A stretch of 51,386 nt of DNA from JAFDZV01 sp966128725 (GCA_966128725.1 CBHYLN010000017.1:1-51386); one strand, 5' to 3'; positions 16,887-26,793 are shown, numbered from the stretch's first letter. Notes: generated from the letters alone by a model not told the origin. Numbers and translations are program-made.

Positions 16887-17327
16887 TTAGTTGCCGGCGG
16901 GCTTCGGCGCGGCGGGCTTTGCCTGAACCTGTGCCGGCTTTGCCTGCACGTTGGCCGGCTGCCCACCACCTGCCGGTGCGCCGGCTGGCGCGCCCCCGGC
17001 GCCAGGAGCCGGAGCAACCGGAACACGATCCGGAACGCCGCTCGTGGCGGCGCCCTGCGTGGCGGGCGCGTTCCCCGAGCCGGCACTGGAGCCCGAGCTG
17101 AGGAAGAAATTGGCGAGCAGGCATAACAAGGCAAGAGTGCCGGCCACCCAGGTAGTACCCTTCGCAAGGAAATCAAGCGTACGGCGCGATCCGAAGGTGG
17201 AACCAAGCGTGGAGCCGAGCGTGCCGAAGGCCCCGCCCATGCTGCCGCTTTTGCTTGGCTGCAAAAGCACCATCACGATCAGTATTATCGAAAGCAGAAT
17301 CGCAAACAGCGCAATGATAGCGAACAT
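16887..17327 (-). CDS. secG: Preprotein translocase subunit SecG
   Basis: Small membrane subunit of the SecYEG channel. Two membrane helices (about 3-22 and 58-77) flank the conserved loop QPSKSGSMGGAFG. The C-terminal half (about 80-146) is an Ala/Pro/Gly/Gln-rich tail, longer than the usual SecG of about 75-110 residues and probably disordered; tails like this occur in Bacteroidota and Chlorobi SecG. It has its own terminator. Confidence 0.92.
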   Translation of the reverse strand: MFAIIALFAILLSIILIVMVLLQPSKSGSMGGAFGTLGSTLGSTFGSRRTLDFLAKGTTWVAGTLALLCLLANFFLSSGSSAGSGNAPATQGAATSGVPDRVPVAPAPGAGGAPAGAPAGGGQPANVQAKPAQVQAKPAAPKPAGN

Positions 17328-17376
17328 GATACACCTATGTTGAGTACGTTTCTATCGTTGACGAAAGGCTACTAAT

Positions 17377-17396
17377 CTACGGAAGATGATCCGTAG
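17377..17396. other. 7-bp inverted repeat upstream of secG
   Basis: CTACGGA (17377-17383) and TCCGTAG (17390-17396) form a perfect stem with a 6-nt loop, 50 bp before the secG start and 109 bp past the glycosyltransferase stop. It could be an operator or a terminator for the latter; no T tract is seen. Confidence 0.4.
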
Positions 17397-17504
17397 CGAC
17401 AATGGGGTTAACGCGGATGTCCGTAACGAAGCGATTCGGGCTTGCCGGGCCGGCAAACCCGGCCGTTGTGCCGGTATCCCGTTTGTGATCGGCCCCGAAC
17501 CGGC

Positions 17505-19061
17505 CTACTGAACGCGCTCGTACGTGATGTGGTACCGCCGTTTCGAGAATTTGACGGAGTACACCGGACGGTAGTGTTCCATGAAATCCGGCGAGCGAAG
17601 GAACGGCCGGGAATACTCCGCCATACCGTAGTCGGTGGTCTGCGGTGTAAGCGTTGGCTCGGTGGAGTAGATCACGATGTAGCGCGGGCGGTACTTCAGC
17701 ACCGTTGCCGGATCGATATTCCCCATCGCCTGGTGCAGGCCGGTGATCTCCTCGTTGGCAAGGCCCCACCAATCGAACACGGTCCCCTTGAAGTAGTAGC
17801 CGATGCGGCCGATATCGCTGCATGCCACAACATCGGTTGGGCGCGCCGCGCTGTCCAGGAACGCCAGGGTGCCGCCAAGCGCGCGGTCCTCCGACTCCTG
17901 CAGCTCGCCCACCGGGCCGTGAACGGAGCGCTCGCTGGTGTGGGCGTTATAGCCAACCAAACCAATCAGAATGACAACGGCCGCTGCACGCAGCACGATG
18001 CGCATGCCGGGAAGCTCGGCCGCCACGGCCGCCGCGTGTTCGGCGAGCATCGAGTACCCGCATACAAGCGTCACCATCACAAGCGGGGCAACGTGGCTGA
18101 TGAATCGCCCGTTCGGCATCCAATCGCCGCCAACGCCGATCGCGAAGGACATCTGCAAGGCCACCACACCAAACGCCACCAGATACCACGGATTGCCACG
18201 CCACTCCGCAAGCAGCCCCCGCGGGCCAATCGAATGCCGCCGCGCGAACAGCGCGGGCAACGCTATCAGGCACGAGGCAAGGAATGTATAGGTGAGCACC
18301 GAGCTGCGACCGCGGAGCACATAAAGCGCCCCGTCCTTCAGGCGCGCGAAGATGCTGGTGCGCACCTTGGCGGCGACGGGATTGGGAAGCAGATGCCCGT
18401 AATACAGATATCCCCATGCCTCGTAGGCCAGCAACGGCAGCAGCAGCACGGCCAGCCACGGCCACAGCAGCGCGCGCCGATGCTCGCGGTGCAAGCCGGC
18501 CCACATCAACCGCAACACGATGAACAGCGCTACGAAGATGAACCCCTCCGGGCGAACTGTCTCCAGCAGCAGTATCGGCACGGCGGAGCGCCAGCCACGA
18601 TTGGCGGCAAGCTCCTGGCCGAACAACAGCACCGAGCATACCAGCAGCAACGCGGCCAGGCCGTTCTCCATGCCGTAGCTGGCCCACAGCACAAACGGCG
18701 ACGACCCGGCAATCAGCACCCCAACGGCGATATGTTGCGCCGCTCCTGCGCCGGGCCGCATCCTGCCAAACAGGTTCATCGCCACCACAATGGTCGCAAT
18801 CGCGCACAGCGCACCCAGGATCTTGGACCCCACGGGAGCACCGATGCCGCTGGCCTCGAACGGCGCCAGGGCCAGCGCCCACAGGAACGAGGATGTGGCC
18901 TCCACCCGCTCGCCCGGCACAAACACCGGGCCGGCGCCCGCCACCAGATTTCTGGTGCATGTGTACGTGATGTAGGCATCGTCGATGATGTACGGTACAA
19001 ACGCGGCGGCGTGAAGCAACAGAAGCAGAACAGGCAGGGCGGGCAGAAGCAGTTTCTTCAT
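17505..19061 (-). CDS. GT-C fold membrane glycosyltransferase
   Basis: A 518-residue polytopic membrane protein with about ten to eleven hydrophobic segments and a C-terminal extracytoplasmic domain. The acidic DDAYITYT motif just after the first helix, followed by RNLVAGAGPVFVPGERVEA, is the typical GT-C sugar-transferase signature of families that use polyprenyl-phosphate sugars. The start at 19061 (MKKLLLPALPVL) was chosen because the longer frame adds 109 residues of arginine-rich, non-membrane sequence with no ribosome site. Donor and acceptor are unknown; protein or cell-envelope glycosylation is likely. Confidence 0.8.
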   Translation of the reverse strand: MKKLLLPALPVLLLLLHAAAFVPYIIDDAYITYTCTRNLVAGAGPVFVPGERVEATSSFLWALALAPFEASGIGAPVGSKILGALCAIATIVVAMNLFGRMRPGAGAAQHIAVGVLIAGSSPFVLWASYGMENGLAALLLVCSVLLFGQELAANRGWRSAVPILLLETVRPEGFIFVALFIVLRLMWAGLHREHRRALLWPWLAVLLLPLLAYEAWGYLYYGHLLPNPVAAKVRTSIFARLKDGALYVLRGRSSVLTYTFLASCLIALPALFARRHSIGPRGLLAEWRGNPWYLVAFGVVALQMSFAIGVGGDWMPNGRFISHVAPLVMVTLVCGYSMLAEHAAAVAAELPGMRIVLRAAAVVILIGLVGYNAHTSERSVHGPVGELQESEDRALGGTLAFLDSAARPTDVVACSDIGRIGYYFKGTVFDWWGLANEEITGLHQAMGNIDPATVLKYRPRYIVIYSTEPTLTPQTTDYGMAEYSRPFLRSPDFMEHYRPVYSVKFSKRRYHITYERVQ

Positions 19062-19395
19062 CGGGTGCTCGTGATTGCTGGGAGCATGCCAAGGCGGGTT
19101 GACCGTGCGCCCGGACAGGCGCACACGCCACCGGGCGGCGACGCCGCCAATATGCAAATGCCCGGGCAATCGGCCCATCCCGGGCGGGCGGGCACTACAA
19201 CCGCGCAGGCCCCACAGGGCGGGCACGTGAGCCCGGCCCTGCCTGGCGGCCTGTTGAAATACCTGCAGGCCCTCAGGCTGTTCAACAACAGTCAGCGGCA
19301 ATGCGGCCAAACGGACGCAAATGAGGCGTTCTCTTGAACGTCGCAGTGAGCGGGCGTGCAAACCAACGCCACGGATGACGTTGTTCAACAGCCTG
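19062..19395. other. Intergenic region with a MITE-like palindrome
   Basis: No convincing gene in 334 bp. The right part, 19274-19395, is bounded by 16-bp terminal inverted repeats and is listed separately. The left part shows only GC-rich sequence without clear signals. Confidence 0.45.
19274..19395. repeat. MITE-like inverted-repeat element
   Basis: CAGGCTGTTCAACAAC at 19274-19289 is matched in reverse complement by 19380-19395, with one central mismatch. Partial pairing continues inward. The 122-bp unit ends immediately before the stop codon of the downstream minus-strand gene. Terminal CAGGCTGTTGAA sequences are common ends of bacterial insertion-derived miniature elements; no clear target duplication is visible. 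Confidence 0.6.
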
Positions 19396-21093
19396 CTAGC
19401 GGCGGCGCGCCACGATCACTGTGGCGCACGCAACGTGGAACCGCGCGCCACGATCGTCGTACGCGGCCAGGCGCACCAGGTAGATGCCCGGCTCCAGCGC
19501 CCGGCGATCGTCATCCCTACCATCCCACACGATCTCCCCTTCGGCGGCGGCCGGCTCGTTGTTGGCGATGGTGCGCACACGCCGGCCCAGGCGATCGTAC
19601 ACGGTTGCAAGCATCACCCCGCCCATCGCGGGCAATCGATACGCGATGCGCGTGAAATCCTCGAAGCCGTCGCCGTCGGGCGACACGGTGGCCGGCTCGG
19701 CCGTCAGCAATGCCTCGGATACGGTTACCGGTACGTCGAGCGTGTTCCGCGCTGCCGGCGTGCCGCCGGCTGCCGCGGCCGAGCTGGACCAATTGCGGGC
19801 ATCGCCCGATGCCGCGCCCGCGGAGATGCGTTCCAGCGCAATGCCCTTGGTGTCGCCCAGGTCCGGCCGATGCCATGAACCACGATACGCAACCCGGTCG
19901 ACCAACGCTCCGGCGCGATTGCGGAGCGTCAGCTCCTCCTCGTCGGCATTAAACGAGAAGCCGGAACGCCGCAGCACAACAACGTTCGCCGAATCGCGCA
20001 GCCACGGAAATCGAACGTAGATGGTGGTGTCGCTGGCAAGCAGCAGATATCCGTCTGGTGCTATGGCGGGCGCGGTTGCGGGCACGGTGACCTGGGGGCG
20101 CAGCGTGGCATCGTACACACGCCACCCAGCCACGTTGATCGCAGCGGCCGTAACGTTGCGAAGCTCCACGTATTCGGCGCCGGCCCGTGGCCCCACCGAA
20201 AGAGGATCGAACATGATTTCGTTCAGCACGATGCCACTGTCGACCGTGGGGGCCAGCGCCGGGAACTCCGCCGTGTTGTTGGCCGTGCGCTCGTCGCCTG
20301 CCATCACAAGTTCCAGAATGCCTATCTCCGGCTCCGGGCGAAGCAGGCGCGGCCATGCCATCGAGATCACAACCGAATCGCCGGGCTCCATCGCGGCCAC
20401 GGGCGCGGTGGCCAGCAACTCGGAGGCCGCGGCCGAGCCGTCGTTGTTCAGATCAACGGACAGCTCCAGACGCGCATCGGCCGAGCCCAGCGTGCCCACG
20501 TTGCGAACAAGCGCAAGCGCCAACGCACGCTCGGCATCAAACTGCGCCCAGACGATGGCAACATCGAACCCGGCGGGCGTAGCGGCGTTCCGCCGGCCGG
20601 GCGTGGCCCCGGATGAGCCTGGGCAGGCCGCCCAGGTTGAATCGTCCATCGGGGGGAAGATGTATAACCGGCGCTCCAGCGACCGGCCATCGGCGCCACC
20701 CCATTCGATATCGTAATACACCGAATCACGGGTCAGCCCGGTGGAGTCCACCAGGAACAACGCGTCGCCGCTGTTGTTGAGCACGGGAAGCGACGCTTCC
20801 AGAAACGCACCGCGCCCGCCACGGGCATCGCGCAGGCCGGCCGAGTCGCGCGTGATCACCATGTACCCACCCGAGGCGATGGTGCGCCGGGGCAACACAC
20901 AACGCCCACCGGCGGCATCGTGCAGACTCCACCGTTCCAGATTTACAGCGCCAGGCCCCGCGTTGAACAGTTCCACCCACTCCGGCTCCGGGTTTTCCGG
21001 CGCGTACATGATTTCGTTGATCACCACCTGCGCCCCACCGCGCACGGCGGCAAGCAGGCACAGCACAAGAACGAACGGAATAATCCCCGCCAT
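19396..21093 (-). CDS. Secreted lamin-tail-domain protein with FlgD-like C-terminal Ig domain
   Basis: A 565-residue exported protein. Signal peptide about 1-22. Two lamin-tail (LTD) domains start with the hallmark strands VVINEIMYAPENPEPEWVEL (about 23) and IVLNEIMFDPLSVGPRAGAE (about 295), each followed by a tryptophan-bearing strand and a YLLLASD/YMVITRD-type strand. The last about 90 residues (SPDGDGFEDFTRIAYRL through GIYLVRL) are the FlgD-Ig/sorting-type domain found on many Bacteroidota surface proteins. Start at 21093 puts the signal peptide at the N-terminus. Probably a cell-surface or secreted adhesion or nuclease-associated protein; activity unknown. Confidence 0.82.
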   Translation of the reverse strand: MAGIIPFVLVLCLLAAVRGGAQVVINEIMYAPENPEPEWVELFNAGPGAVNLERWSLHDAAGGRCVLPRRTIASGGYMVITRDSAGLRDARGGRGAFLEASLPVLNNSGDALFLVDSTGLTRDSVYYDIEWGGADGRSLERRLYIFPPMDDSTWAACPGSSGATPGRRNAATPAGFDVAIVWAQFDAERALALALVRNVGTLGSADARLELSVDLNNDGSAAASELLATAPVAAMEPGDSVVISMAWPRLLRPEPEIGILELVMAGDERTANNTAEFPALAPTVDSGIVLNEIMFDPLSVGPRAGAEYVELRNVTAAAINVAGWRVYDATLRPQVTVPATAPAIAPDGYLLLASDTTIYVRFPWLRDSANVVVLRRSGFSFNADEEELTLRNRAGALVDRVAYRGSWHRPDLGDTKGIALERISAGAASGDARNWSSSAAAAGGTPAARNTLDVPVTVSEALLTAEPATVSPDGDGFEDFTRIAYRLPAMGGVMLATVYDRLGRRVRTIANNEPAAAEGEIVWDGRDDDRRALEPGIYLVRLAAYDDRGARFHVACATVIVARRR

Positions 21094-21214
21094 AACAATA
21101 TTGGCCTTGATTGCGAGGGGAGCGGTGCGTGTGTGTGGGAGCGCCTGATGCAAAAAACGGTATCCGGCGGTTACGGCGCAACAAGGGATGCCGCGGCCGT
21201 GTATACGGGGCATC

Positions 21215-21817
21215 ATGAACAGTATCGAACTGAGCGCTCCGAACGACAAGCGCCCGTGTTTCACAATCCTTACACGCCTGAGTAAACAGGAAGTCATCGC
21301 CCGCATACGCAGCGTTACGCGTGCCAGCGGAGAGCCGGGCACGGGGAAGGAATACCATTTCGTGGGCGCCGTGGGCGAGCGGTGGTTCTCCGTTCAGCCA
21401 CTCGACGAGCCGAGGCAGGTATTTGCAATGTCGCGCAAGAAACATCGGCTGTTGCTGGACGGCACCATCGATGGGATTGTTCACACACGGCACGATGGGC
21501 TTACCGAGGTAATAGTGAAATCGGATCTGGAGAATGAGGCCCGCGATCATTGGAGGATTATCTTCGTAGGGCCGATGGCGGTACTTATCGGTGGGGTAGT
21601 ACTATTGATCGTGCGTGGAATCAGGTGGGAAGAAGACGCCATAGTCTTGACGCTGGGCTTGTTGTACGCGGCCGCGAGGTTTCTGTTGCTCGTCGTGCCC
21701 CGAATCAATTACGCACGCAAAAAGCGCGACGAGTTCGCGGAGCTGATCGGCAACCTGCTGGAAGGGATCAACCCCGAATCCGTATCGAACACAGGAAGCA
21801 AATACAGATTTTCATGA
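21215..21817 (+). CDS. Hypothetical two-helix membrane protein
   Basis: A 200-residue protein: a soluble N-terminal domain (about 1-105) with a mixed alpha/beta look, then two hydrophobic helices (about 113-132 and 140-160) and a basic C-terminal tail. No family recognised. Its stop overlaps the start of the SDR gene (ATGA), so the two are translationally coupled. Confidence 0.6.
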   Translation: MNSIELSAPNDKRPCFTILTRLSKQEVIARIRSVTRASGEPGTGKEYHFVGAVGERWFSVQPLDEPRQVFAMSRKKHRLLLDGTIDGIVHTRHDGLTEVIVKSDLENEARDHWRIIFVGPMAVLIGGVVLLIVRGIRWEEDAIVLTLGLLYAAARFLLLVVPRINYARKKRDEFAELIGNLLEGINPESVSNTGSKYRFS

Positions 21818-22536
21818 GCGATATACAGGGAAGCTGCGCGATCGTAACGGGCGCGAGCTCCGGAATTGGAACGGCAATCTGCGCCGCGTTGGCCGCCGAG
21901 GGCATGCACGTGGTGCTGGCCGCGCGGAATCGCGAGCGCCTACAAGCAGTTGCCGAGGCGCTGCCGAACCCGGAGAACCACATGGTAGTGCCAACCGATG
22001 TAACGGTTGAGGCCGACGTACGCCGGCTTGTTGCCACGGCGCTCGAACGCTACGGCCGGGTTGATCTGCTGGTGAACAACGCCGGCGTGGGCGCGTTCAA
22101 GCCCATCGGCGAACTGACGCTGGAGGAATTCGACACGGTAATCCGCGCCAATCTCCACGGCCCATTTCTCTGTACCAGGGAAGTGACCGCGCCGATGGTG
22201 AATCAGGGCGGCGGAACGATTGTGATGATAAGCTCGATAGCCGGCCGCCACGGTTTTGCGGGCGGCGCGGCCTATTGCGCCAGCAAGTTCGGGCTGGTTG
22301 GGTTGGCCGAATGCGCGTTCCACGATCTGCGCGGCCACGACATCCGCGTGGTGACGATTTGCCCGGGCTCGGTGGATACGCCGTTCTTCGAGAACGCGAA
22401 CACCGCATCGCCGAACCCTGAACGGGTACTGCAACCGGAGGATGTCGCCGAAACCGTATTGCTGGCAATGAAACTTCCCCAGCGCGCTCTGGTCCGTGAG
22501 CTGGATATCCGGCCAACCAATCCTGGCCGAGGGTAA
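21814..22536 (+). CDS. Short-chain dehydrogenase/reductase (SDR)
   Basis: Classical SDR of 240 residues: cofactor motif TGASSGIG (12-19), NNAGVG (88-93), N113, S141 and the catalytic Y154-x3-K158 (YCASK). The CPGSVDTPF segment follows the active site. The Arg-rich ARNRERL after the second strand suggests NADP(H). Substrate unknown. Start overlaps the stop of the preceding membrane protein gene. Confidence 0.9.
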   Translation: MSDIQGSCAIVTGASSGIGTAICAALAAEGMHVVLAARNRERLQAVAEALPNPENHMVVPTDVTVEADVRRLVATALERYGRVDLLVNNAGVGAFKPIGELTLEEFDTVIRANLHGPFLCTREVTAPMVNQGGGTIVMISSIAGRHGFAGGAAYCASKFGLVGLAECAFHDLRGHDIRVVTICPGSVDTPFFENANTASPNPERVLQPEDVAETVLLAMKLPQRALVRELDIRPTNPGRG

Positions 22537-22653
22537 GCGGCCGAAACGCCAGAGCGTGGAAGATGCTGGCCGATACTGAACCCGCCGGGCCCCACGCTGC
22601 AACCACCCGGGGCACGAGATGCCGAAGCCCCGTGGCAATTGAACGATCTACCA

Positions 22654-23442
22654 ATGCTCCTACTGCTGACCATCCTTCTCACGTTCGGTCGGTTCACGGC
22701 GGCTGCCGATCTGGATACCGATATCCAGGGCAACATCTACGTGGTGGACCGCGCCGCCAACACGCTGGTACAGTTGTCGCCAACCGGCGATTCGCTGCGC
22801 GCGGTTGCGGGATTCGGCAACGGGACGCTGCAGTTCGATGAGCCGGTTGCCGTGTGCGCAAACCGTGGCAACGATGTCTACGTGGCCGATCGCAACAACC
22901 ATCGCATCCAGCGATTCAACCGCACGCTGGATCTGGTGGCCACGATAGCAACGCGCGACGATCCGGACGAACGCCGGCGATTCGGCTATCCGCGCGACAT
23001 CGCGGTTACACGCCAGGGCGACCTGGTGATCGTCGATGGCGAGAATCGGAGGATCGTGAAGATCGACGCGGTTGGGCGCACGGTGTTTTCCTTTGGTGAT
23101 ATCACCGCCGGGCAGGGCAGGCTTGCCGACCCCTCGCACGTGGCCACCGACGATGCCGACAACGTGTATGTGCTCGACGGTATTCGCGTGGTGCAGTTCG
23201 ACCCCTTCGGCAATTTCGTGCGCGAGCTGCCCGGGCCACACCACGCGGCATACGGCAACATCTCCATCACACACGACACCCTGACCGTGCTGGACAGCGC
23301 GGAAGTATCGCTGTTCGACCTGGCCACCAACACGCCGATTGTGACGCTGACAATCGAAGCCAGGCCCGTGGCGCTTCTGTACGCCGGCGAACGTTTCATC
23401 GGCGTTGAACCGAAGCGCGGCGTGGTGCTGGGCGGCGGGTAG
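22654..23442 (+). CDS. Exported NHL-repeat beta-propeller protein
   Basis: A 262-residue protein beginning with a hydrophobic signal peptide (MLLLLTILLTFG..., to about residue 18). At least four NHL blades are visible: GNIYVVDRAANTLVQL, GNDVYVADRNNHRIQRF, GDLVIVDGENRRIVKI and DNVYVLDGIRVVQF. Such propellers bind proteins or ligands outside the cytoplasm. A TTG at 22639 in the same frame is an alternative start. Lies downstream of the SDR gene in the same direction. Confidence 0.72.
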   Translation: MLLLLTILLTFGRFTAAADLDTDIQGNIYVVDRAANTLVQLSPTGDSLRAVAGFGNGTLQFDEPVAVCANRGNDVYVADRNNHRIQRFNRTLDLVATIATRDDPDERRRFGYPRDIAVTRQGDLVIVDGENRRIVKIDAVGRTVFSFGDITAGQGRLADPSHVATDDADNVYVLDGIRVVQFDPFGNFVRELPGPHHAAYGNISITHDTLTVLDSAEVSLFDLATNTPIVTLTIEARPVALLYAGERFIGVEPKRGVVLGGG

Positions 23443-23495
23443 CGCTCCGGCGCCACACACCGCACCATTTCGTCATGCAGGCTATCAACCGAGCG

Positions 23496-23927
23496 CTAAT
23501 ACGCCAGCTTGCTGACGATGGCCTCCTTGTCGTTGTAAAGGATGGCGGTGTCGTGGTCGTTCTTCCAGATCCAGTATCCCATGTTGAGGCTTATTGCATC
23601 GGGTGTGGGCAGGCCATCCTGATACTGCGTGTACAGCGTCAGCATCTTCGACATGTTGGCGTTGATGGTGATAAGCCCGTGCCCTGCCGGCTTGATCTTC
23701 CACCCCTTCATCGTAACAGGATTGGCCGATTGCAGCACCACGTATTCGTTCATGATGGCGCCGCTTTTTTCAACGGCGGCCTCGTCGTAGTAGATGCGGG
23801 TGATCTGAACGCCCGGCAACCGTGGATCGAACTCACGGCTGGCCACGGGCAGCTTCGTGCCAGGCGCGGCGGGGTCCGAGCAGGCAGCCAGAAGCAACCC
23901 GCAGAGCAACATGATTCCTGTCTTCAT
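23496..23927 (-). CDS. Lamin-tail-domain lipoprotein
   Basis: A 143-residue lipoprotein: MKTGIMLLCGLLLAACSD carries the lipobox LAAC. The remainder resembles one LTD unit: ITRIYYDE and NEYVVLQSAN, a MKGWKI strand, and a terminal WIWKNDHDTAILYND strand like the end of LTD domains. It is thus related in fold to the secreted LTD protein at 19396. Function unknown. Confidence 0.65.
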   Translation of the reverse strand: MKTGIMLLCGLLLAACSDPAAPGTKLPVASREFDPRLPGVQITRIYYDEAAVEKSGAIMNEYVVLQSANPVTMKGWKIKPAGHGLITINANMSKMLTLYTQYQDGLPTPDAISLNMGYWIWKNDHDTAILYNDKEAIVSKLAY

Positions 23928-24065
23928 GGATCGGAATGTGTAGAAGGGATTTCGGGGTTGGAGATATCACCGACGCTGATTGCAAGACGCGTCGCGTATC
24001 TCGATGCCTGCTGTGATAGCTGATCGCGACATCGCCGGACCGTGCGGCCGATTGAACGGAACACA

Positions 24066-24530
24066 TCAGTGCGGCCTGTCCGAACGCCGCGGCCTCAGGT
24101 CATCGATAAGGATGGCGCTAAGACGATCACCATCACCGTCCGGACTGAATTGAAACTGGATCGGCATATCGCTGGCACGGCCGACCACGAATATCCGCCT
24201 GTGGTTGTCGCCGACGAGATCGCCGAGAAATCCGCCGCCATCGGACACATATCGAAGGCTGTCGCAGGTACGGAACCACTTCACTTCGTCGGCAAGGATT
24301 CCCCATATCTCAAACGAACCTTGTTCGCGTGCATAACGCCGAGCAATGGGGTCGGACATGCAGATGGCCTTGATGCTGTCGGGCTTTTCCACAATCCTCC
24401 GGACCAGATCCATCTCGGGATCACCACAGCCAGCAACAACTATTGCCGTCACAAGCAGTGCATGCCAGGCCCGGCACCGCAGCCGCTGGAATGCGACACA
24501 CAGGCATCGCCTCGTCAGGCGTCGGTACAT
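24066..24530 (-). CDS. Small lipoprotein of unknown function
   Basis: A 154-residue lipoprotein with a basic N-region, hydrophobic core and lipobox VVAGC followed by GDPEMD. Start at 24530 was preferred; a longer in-frame start at 24599 would overlap the preceding gene by 23 bp. The mature part is acidic with no recognised domain. It is the first of a long run of minus-strand lipoprotein genes that continues to 44 kb. Confidence 0.6.
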   Translation of the reverse strand: MYRRLTRRCLCVAFQRLRCRAWHALLVTAIVVAGCGDPEMDLVRRIVEKPDSIKAICMSDPIARRYAREQGSFEIWGILADEVKWFRTCDSLRYVSDGGGFLGDLVGDNHRRIFVVGRASDMPIQFQFSPDGDGDRLSAILIDDLRPRRSDRPH

Positions 24531-24576
24531 ACATGGTCCATTGCCATTATGCCGGCGAGCACCTCCGTGCATGGGC

Positions 24577-26793
24577 TCACCGCTGTGTTGAACGCGCAAC
24601 CACCACGGGCATCATCGCAACAGGCCGATCCCCCAGTAGAACCCGACACAGGTACCGGCCCGCCGCAACGGCCCCAACACTCCACCGCGCAACAACCCGG
24701 CCCTCGGCATGGGGTTGATCGGCAAGCGTCGCCACACGGTTGCCAAGGATATCGAATATGTCGATGTGGAGATGCCCCGCACCTGGCAGCTCAACAGCAA
24801 TCTCGGCAACATCATCCGCCGGGTTCGGCGTCACCGTGCACAGGGCCGCGGCGCGTTGCTCGGCAACATCGGAGGTTACCCAGCGCGCGTCCATGCGGTA
24901 CAGGCCATCGGCGGCCGTCCCCAACAGCAGATCACCGGCCTGCGTTGTTTCAACCAGCGTAGCCTGGCGGCGCCCACCAAGCGTGTCGAAGGCAATCGCG
25001 CGGGTTGCGGTATCCGCCAGCCAGTACGACGTCAGCCGATGGTTCGCGCTGGCATCCGACTCCAACACGCCCACTACCCCGCCGCCCCTGATGCCGGCAC
25101 ACACACCGGGGAGTTCGGGAAACGGCATGCCGACCCACGAGGCCCCCTTGTCAACCGAACGCTGGAGCCGATTGCCACCGGCCAGGAAGTGACCATTGGG
25201 CGCCACGGTGAACGGTTGCAGCACAATTGGGTACGGCATCACATAGCTGTTATCTGACCGCGCGGTATACAGGTACCATGCCGTCGCCTCGCCGGGTTTT
25301 GCCACCACCAGCCATTTGCCATCATTATCCACCTTGCAATACGCGATACGGCCGAACCGTTGCAGGAATGTCCACGATGCACCCTGATCCGCGGATCCAT
25401 ACAGGCCCGAATCCGAGGATGCCGCCAGCCAGCCACCACTGTATTGCAGTATATTGCCCTGGAGCAATGGCCCGGGCTGTTGGCATGGCCACCACGCAAT
25501 CGGGCGACGCAGGAACTCGATACGTTCGGGCGCGTTAACCGGATGCGCCAGCACACCGCCCGCATGGGTCATCCCGATAACATCAACATCGCCATCACGT
25601 TCCGGCAGAGTATCAACCAGGCGTAGACGCTCCCAGGTTCGGCCACCATCCAGCGAACGATAACTTCCGTTGTCGGTTGTGCGCACACACAGCCCAGCCC
25701 CGCCATCGAAAAACACGGCCACGATGCCCGCATGCAGAATCCCGGCATTGCGCTCCGACCAACGCTCGCCGCCTGCCGAGCCAATCACGCCCACCCGGCC
25801 GCATGCAAGCAACGTATCACCGCGTGCCCGCATCACGCGCACAAGATTCGGCATGCGAAGCAATTGCTTCCATGTATGCCCGCGATCGTACGAGCGATGC
25901 ACGCCCTCGGTGGAAACCGCCAGCAACGTATCGCCGTCACCCTGGATGGAAAGCACCCTCTGCTCGCGCAATCCCCGCCGCTCCCATGTAACCCCGCCAT
26001 CGGTTGAAACGCGCACGCCGGGATCGGCAGGGAACAGCGCGCTCGGCGGTATCGCAAGCAACAGTGTGCCATCGGGCTGGGCATGTATCGCGGATGCGGC
26101 AGCGTGTGGCGGCAACACGGCGTCCGTGGGATGGAACGTAGCACCGCGGTCGTCGGACCGGTACAGCCGTAACTGGCTGGTTACTTCCTCCACCCAGGCA
26201 AGGAATGCACCGCCGCTGGCTGTAAGCGCAAAGACGTATGCGGCGGTATCGATCCCCGAAGCCCGCTGCCAGTGCTGACCGTGATCGGCCGAGCGCCACA
26301 CGCCCGCGTACTCCCGGTGCAACAGTTCGTTCTGCATGGCGCGCGCCAGCACAACCTCACCGTCGGCAAGGACGTCCGGCGCCAGCACGCCTCCGGGGAC
26401 AACGGGCGGGGTACCCGGATCACTGGTCCGCACACCCTGGAACACACGAACCCACACGCCTTCGTGGTAGCGGAACACGCCATCTCCCGAGCCCACGTAC
26501 ACGCGGCCCCCATCGCCAAACGCAATCGAGCGCAGCGTCACGTGCTCATCCAGCGCGCCAACCGGCGACCAGTGCTGCGCCCCGTCCGGCGAACGATAGA
26601 GCCCGTTGCTGTCGACGGCGCAATAGTAGGCGCCATCTGGCCCGATCCCCAGAGCCGTTACATGCCCACCCCGGATGTCAGTAACCGGTTGCCAACGTGA
26701 TGCCGATTGTGCAAAAGCATGTTCAGCGCCAAGCGATGCGGCGGCGATAACGATGATACAACGAACCGTACGCAACAACGATGTGGTATTCAT
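24577..26793 (-). CDS. Secreted Asp-box (BNR) beta-propeller protein with type IX sorting domain
   Basis: A 738-residue secreted protein. Signal peptide about 1-28 (ending AFAQ). At least eight Asp-box motifs S-x-D-x-G-x-T/S-W are spaced through the chain (SPDGAQHW, SADHGQHW, SDDRGATF, STDGGVTW, SYDRGHTW, SLDGGRTW, SADQGASW, SVDKGASW), giving a sialidase/sortilin-type propeller; no catalytic sialidase residues were recognised. The last about 85 residues (VTPNPADDVAEIAVEL, then IFDILGNRV and a final strand) form a type A C-terminal sorting domain, which directs export by the type IX secretion system. Confidence 0.85.
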   Translation of the reverse strand: MNTTSLLRTVRCIIVIAAASLGAEHAFAQSASRWQPVTDIRGGHVTALGIGPDGAYYCAVDSNGLYRSPDGAQHWSPVGALDEHVTLRSIAFGDGGRVYVGSGDGVFRYHEGVWVRVFQGVRTSDPGTPPVVPGGVLAPDVLADGEVVLARAMQNELLHREYAGVWRSADHGQHWQRASGIDTAAYVFALTASGGAFLAWVEEVTSQLRLYRSDDRGATFHPTDAVLPPHAAASAIHAQPDGTLLLAIPPSALFPADPGVRVSTDGGVTWERRGLREQRVLSIQGDGDTLLAVSTEGVHRSYDRGHTWKQLLRMPNLVRVMRARGDTLLACGRVGVIGSAGGERWSERNAGILHAGIVAVFFDGGAGLCVRTTDNGSYRSLDGGRTWERLRLVDTLPERDGDVDVIGMTHAGGVLAHPVNAPERIEFLRRPIAWWPCQQPGPLLQGNILQYSGGWLAASSDSGLYGSADQGASWTFLQRFGRIAYCKVDNDGKWLVVAKPGEATAWYLYTARSDNSYVMPYPIVLQPFTVAPNGHFLAGGNRLQRSVDKGASWVGMPFPELPGVCAGIRGGGVVGVLESDASANHRLTSYWLADTATRAIAFDTLGGRRQATLVETTQAGDLLLGTAADGLYRMDARWVTSDVAEQRAAALCTVTPNPADDVAEIAVELPGAGHLHIDIFDILGNRVATLADQPHAEGRVVARWSVGAVAAGRYLCRVLLGDRPVAMMPVVVARSTQR

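Noticed and set aside
17442..19337. Plus-strand frame of 631 codons opposite the glycosyltransferase
   Set aside because: His/Gln/Arg-rich with no domain pattern; the opposite strand has a coherent membrane protein.
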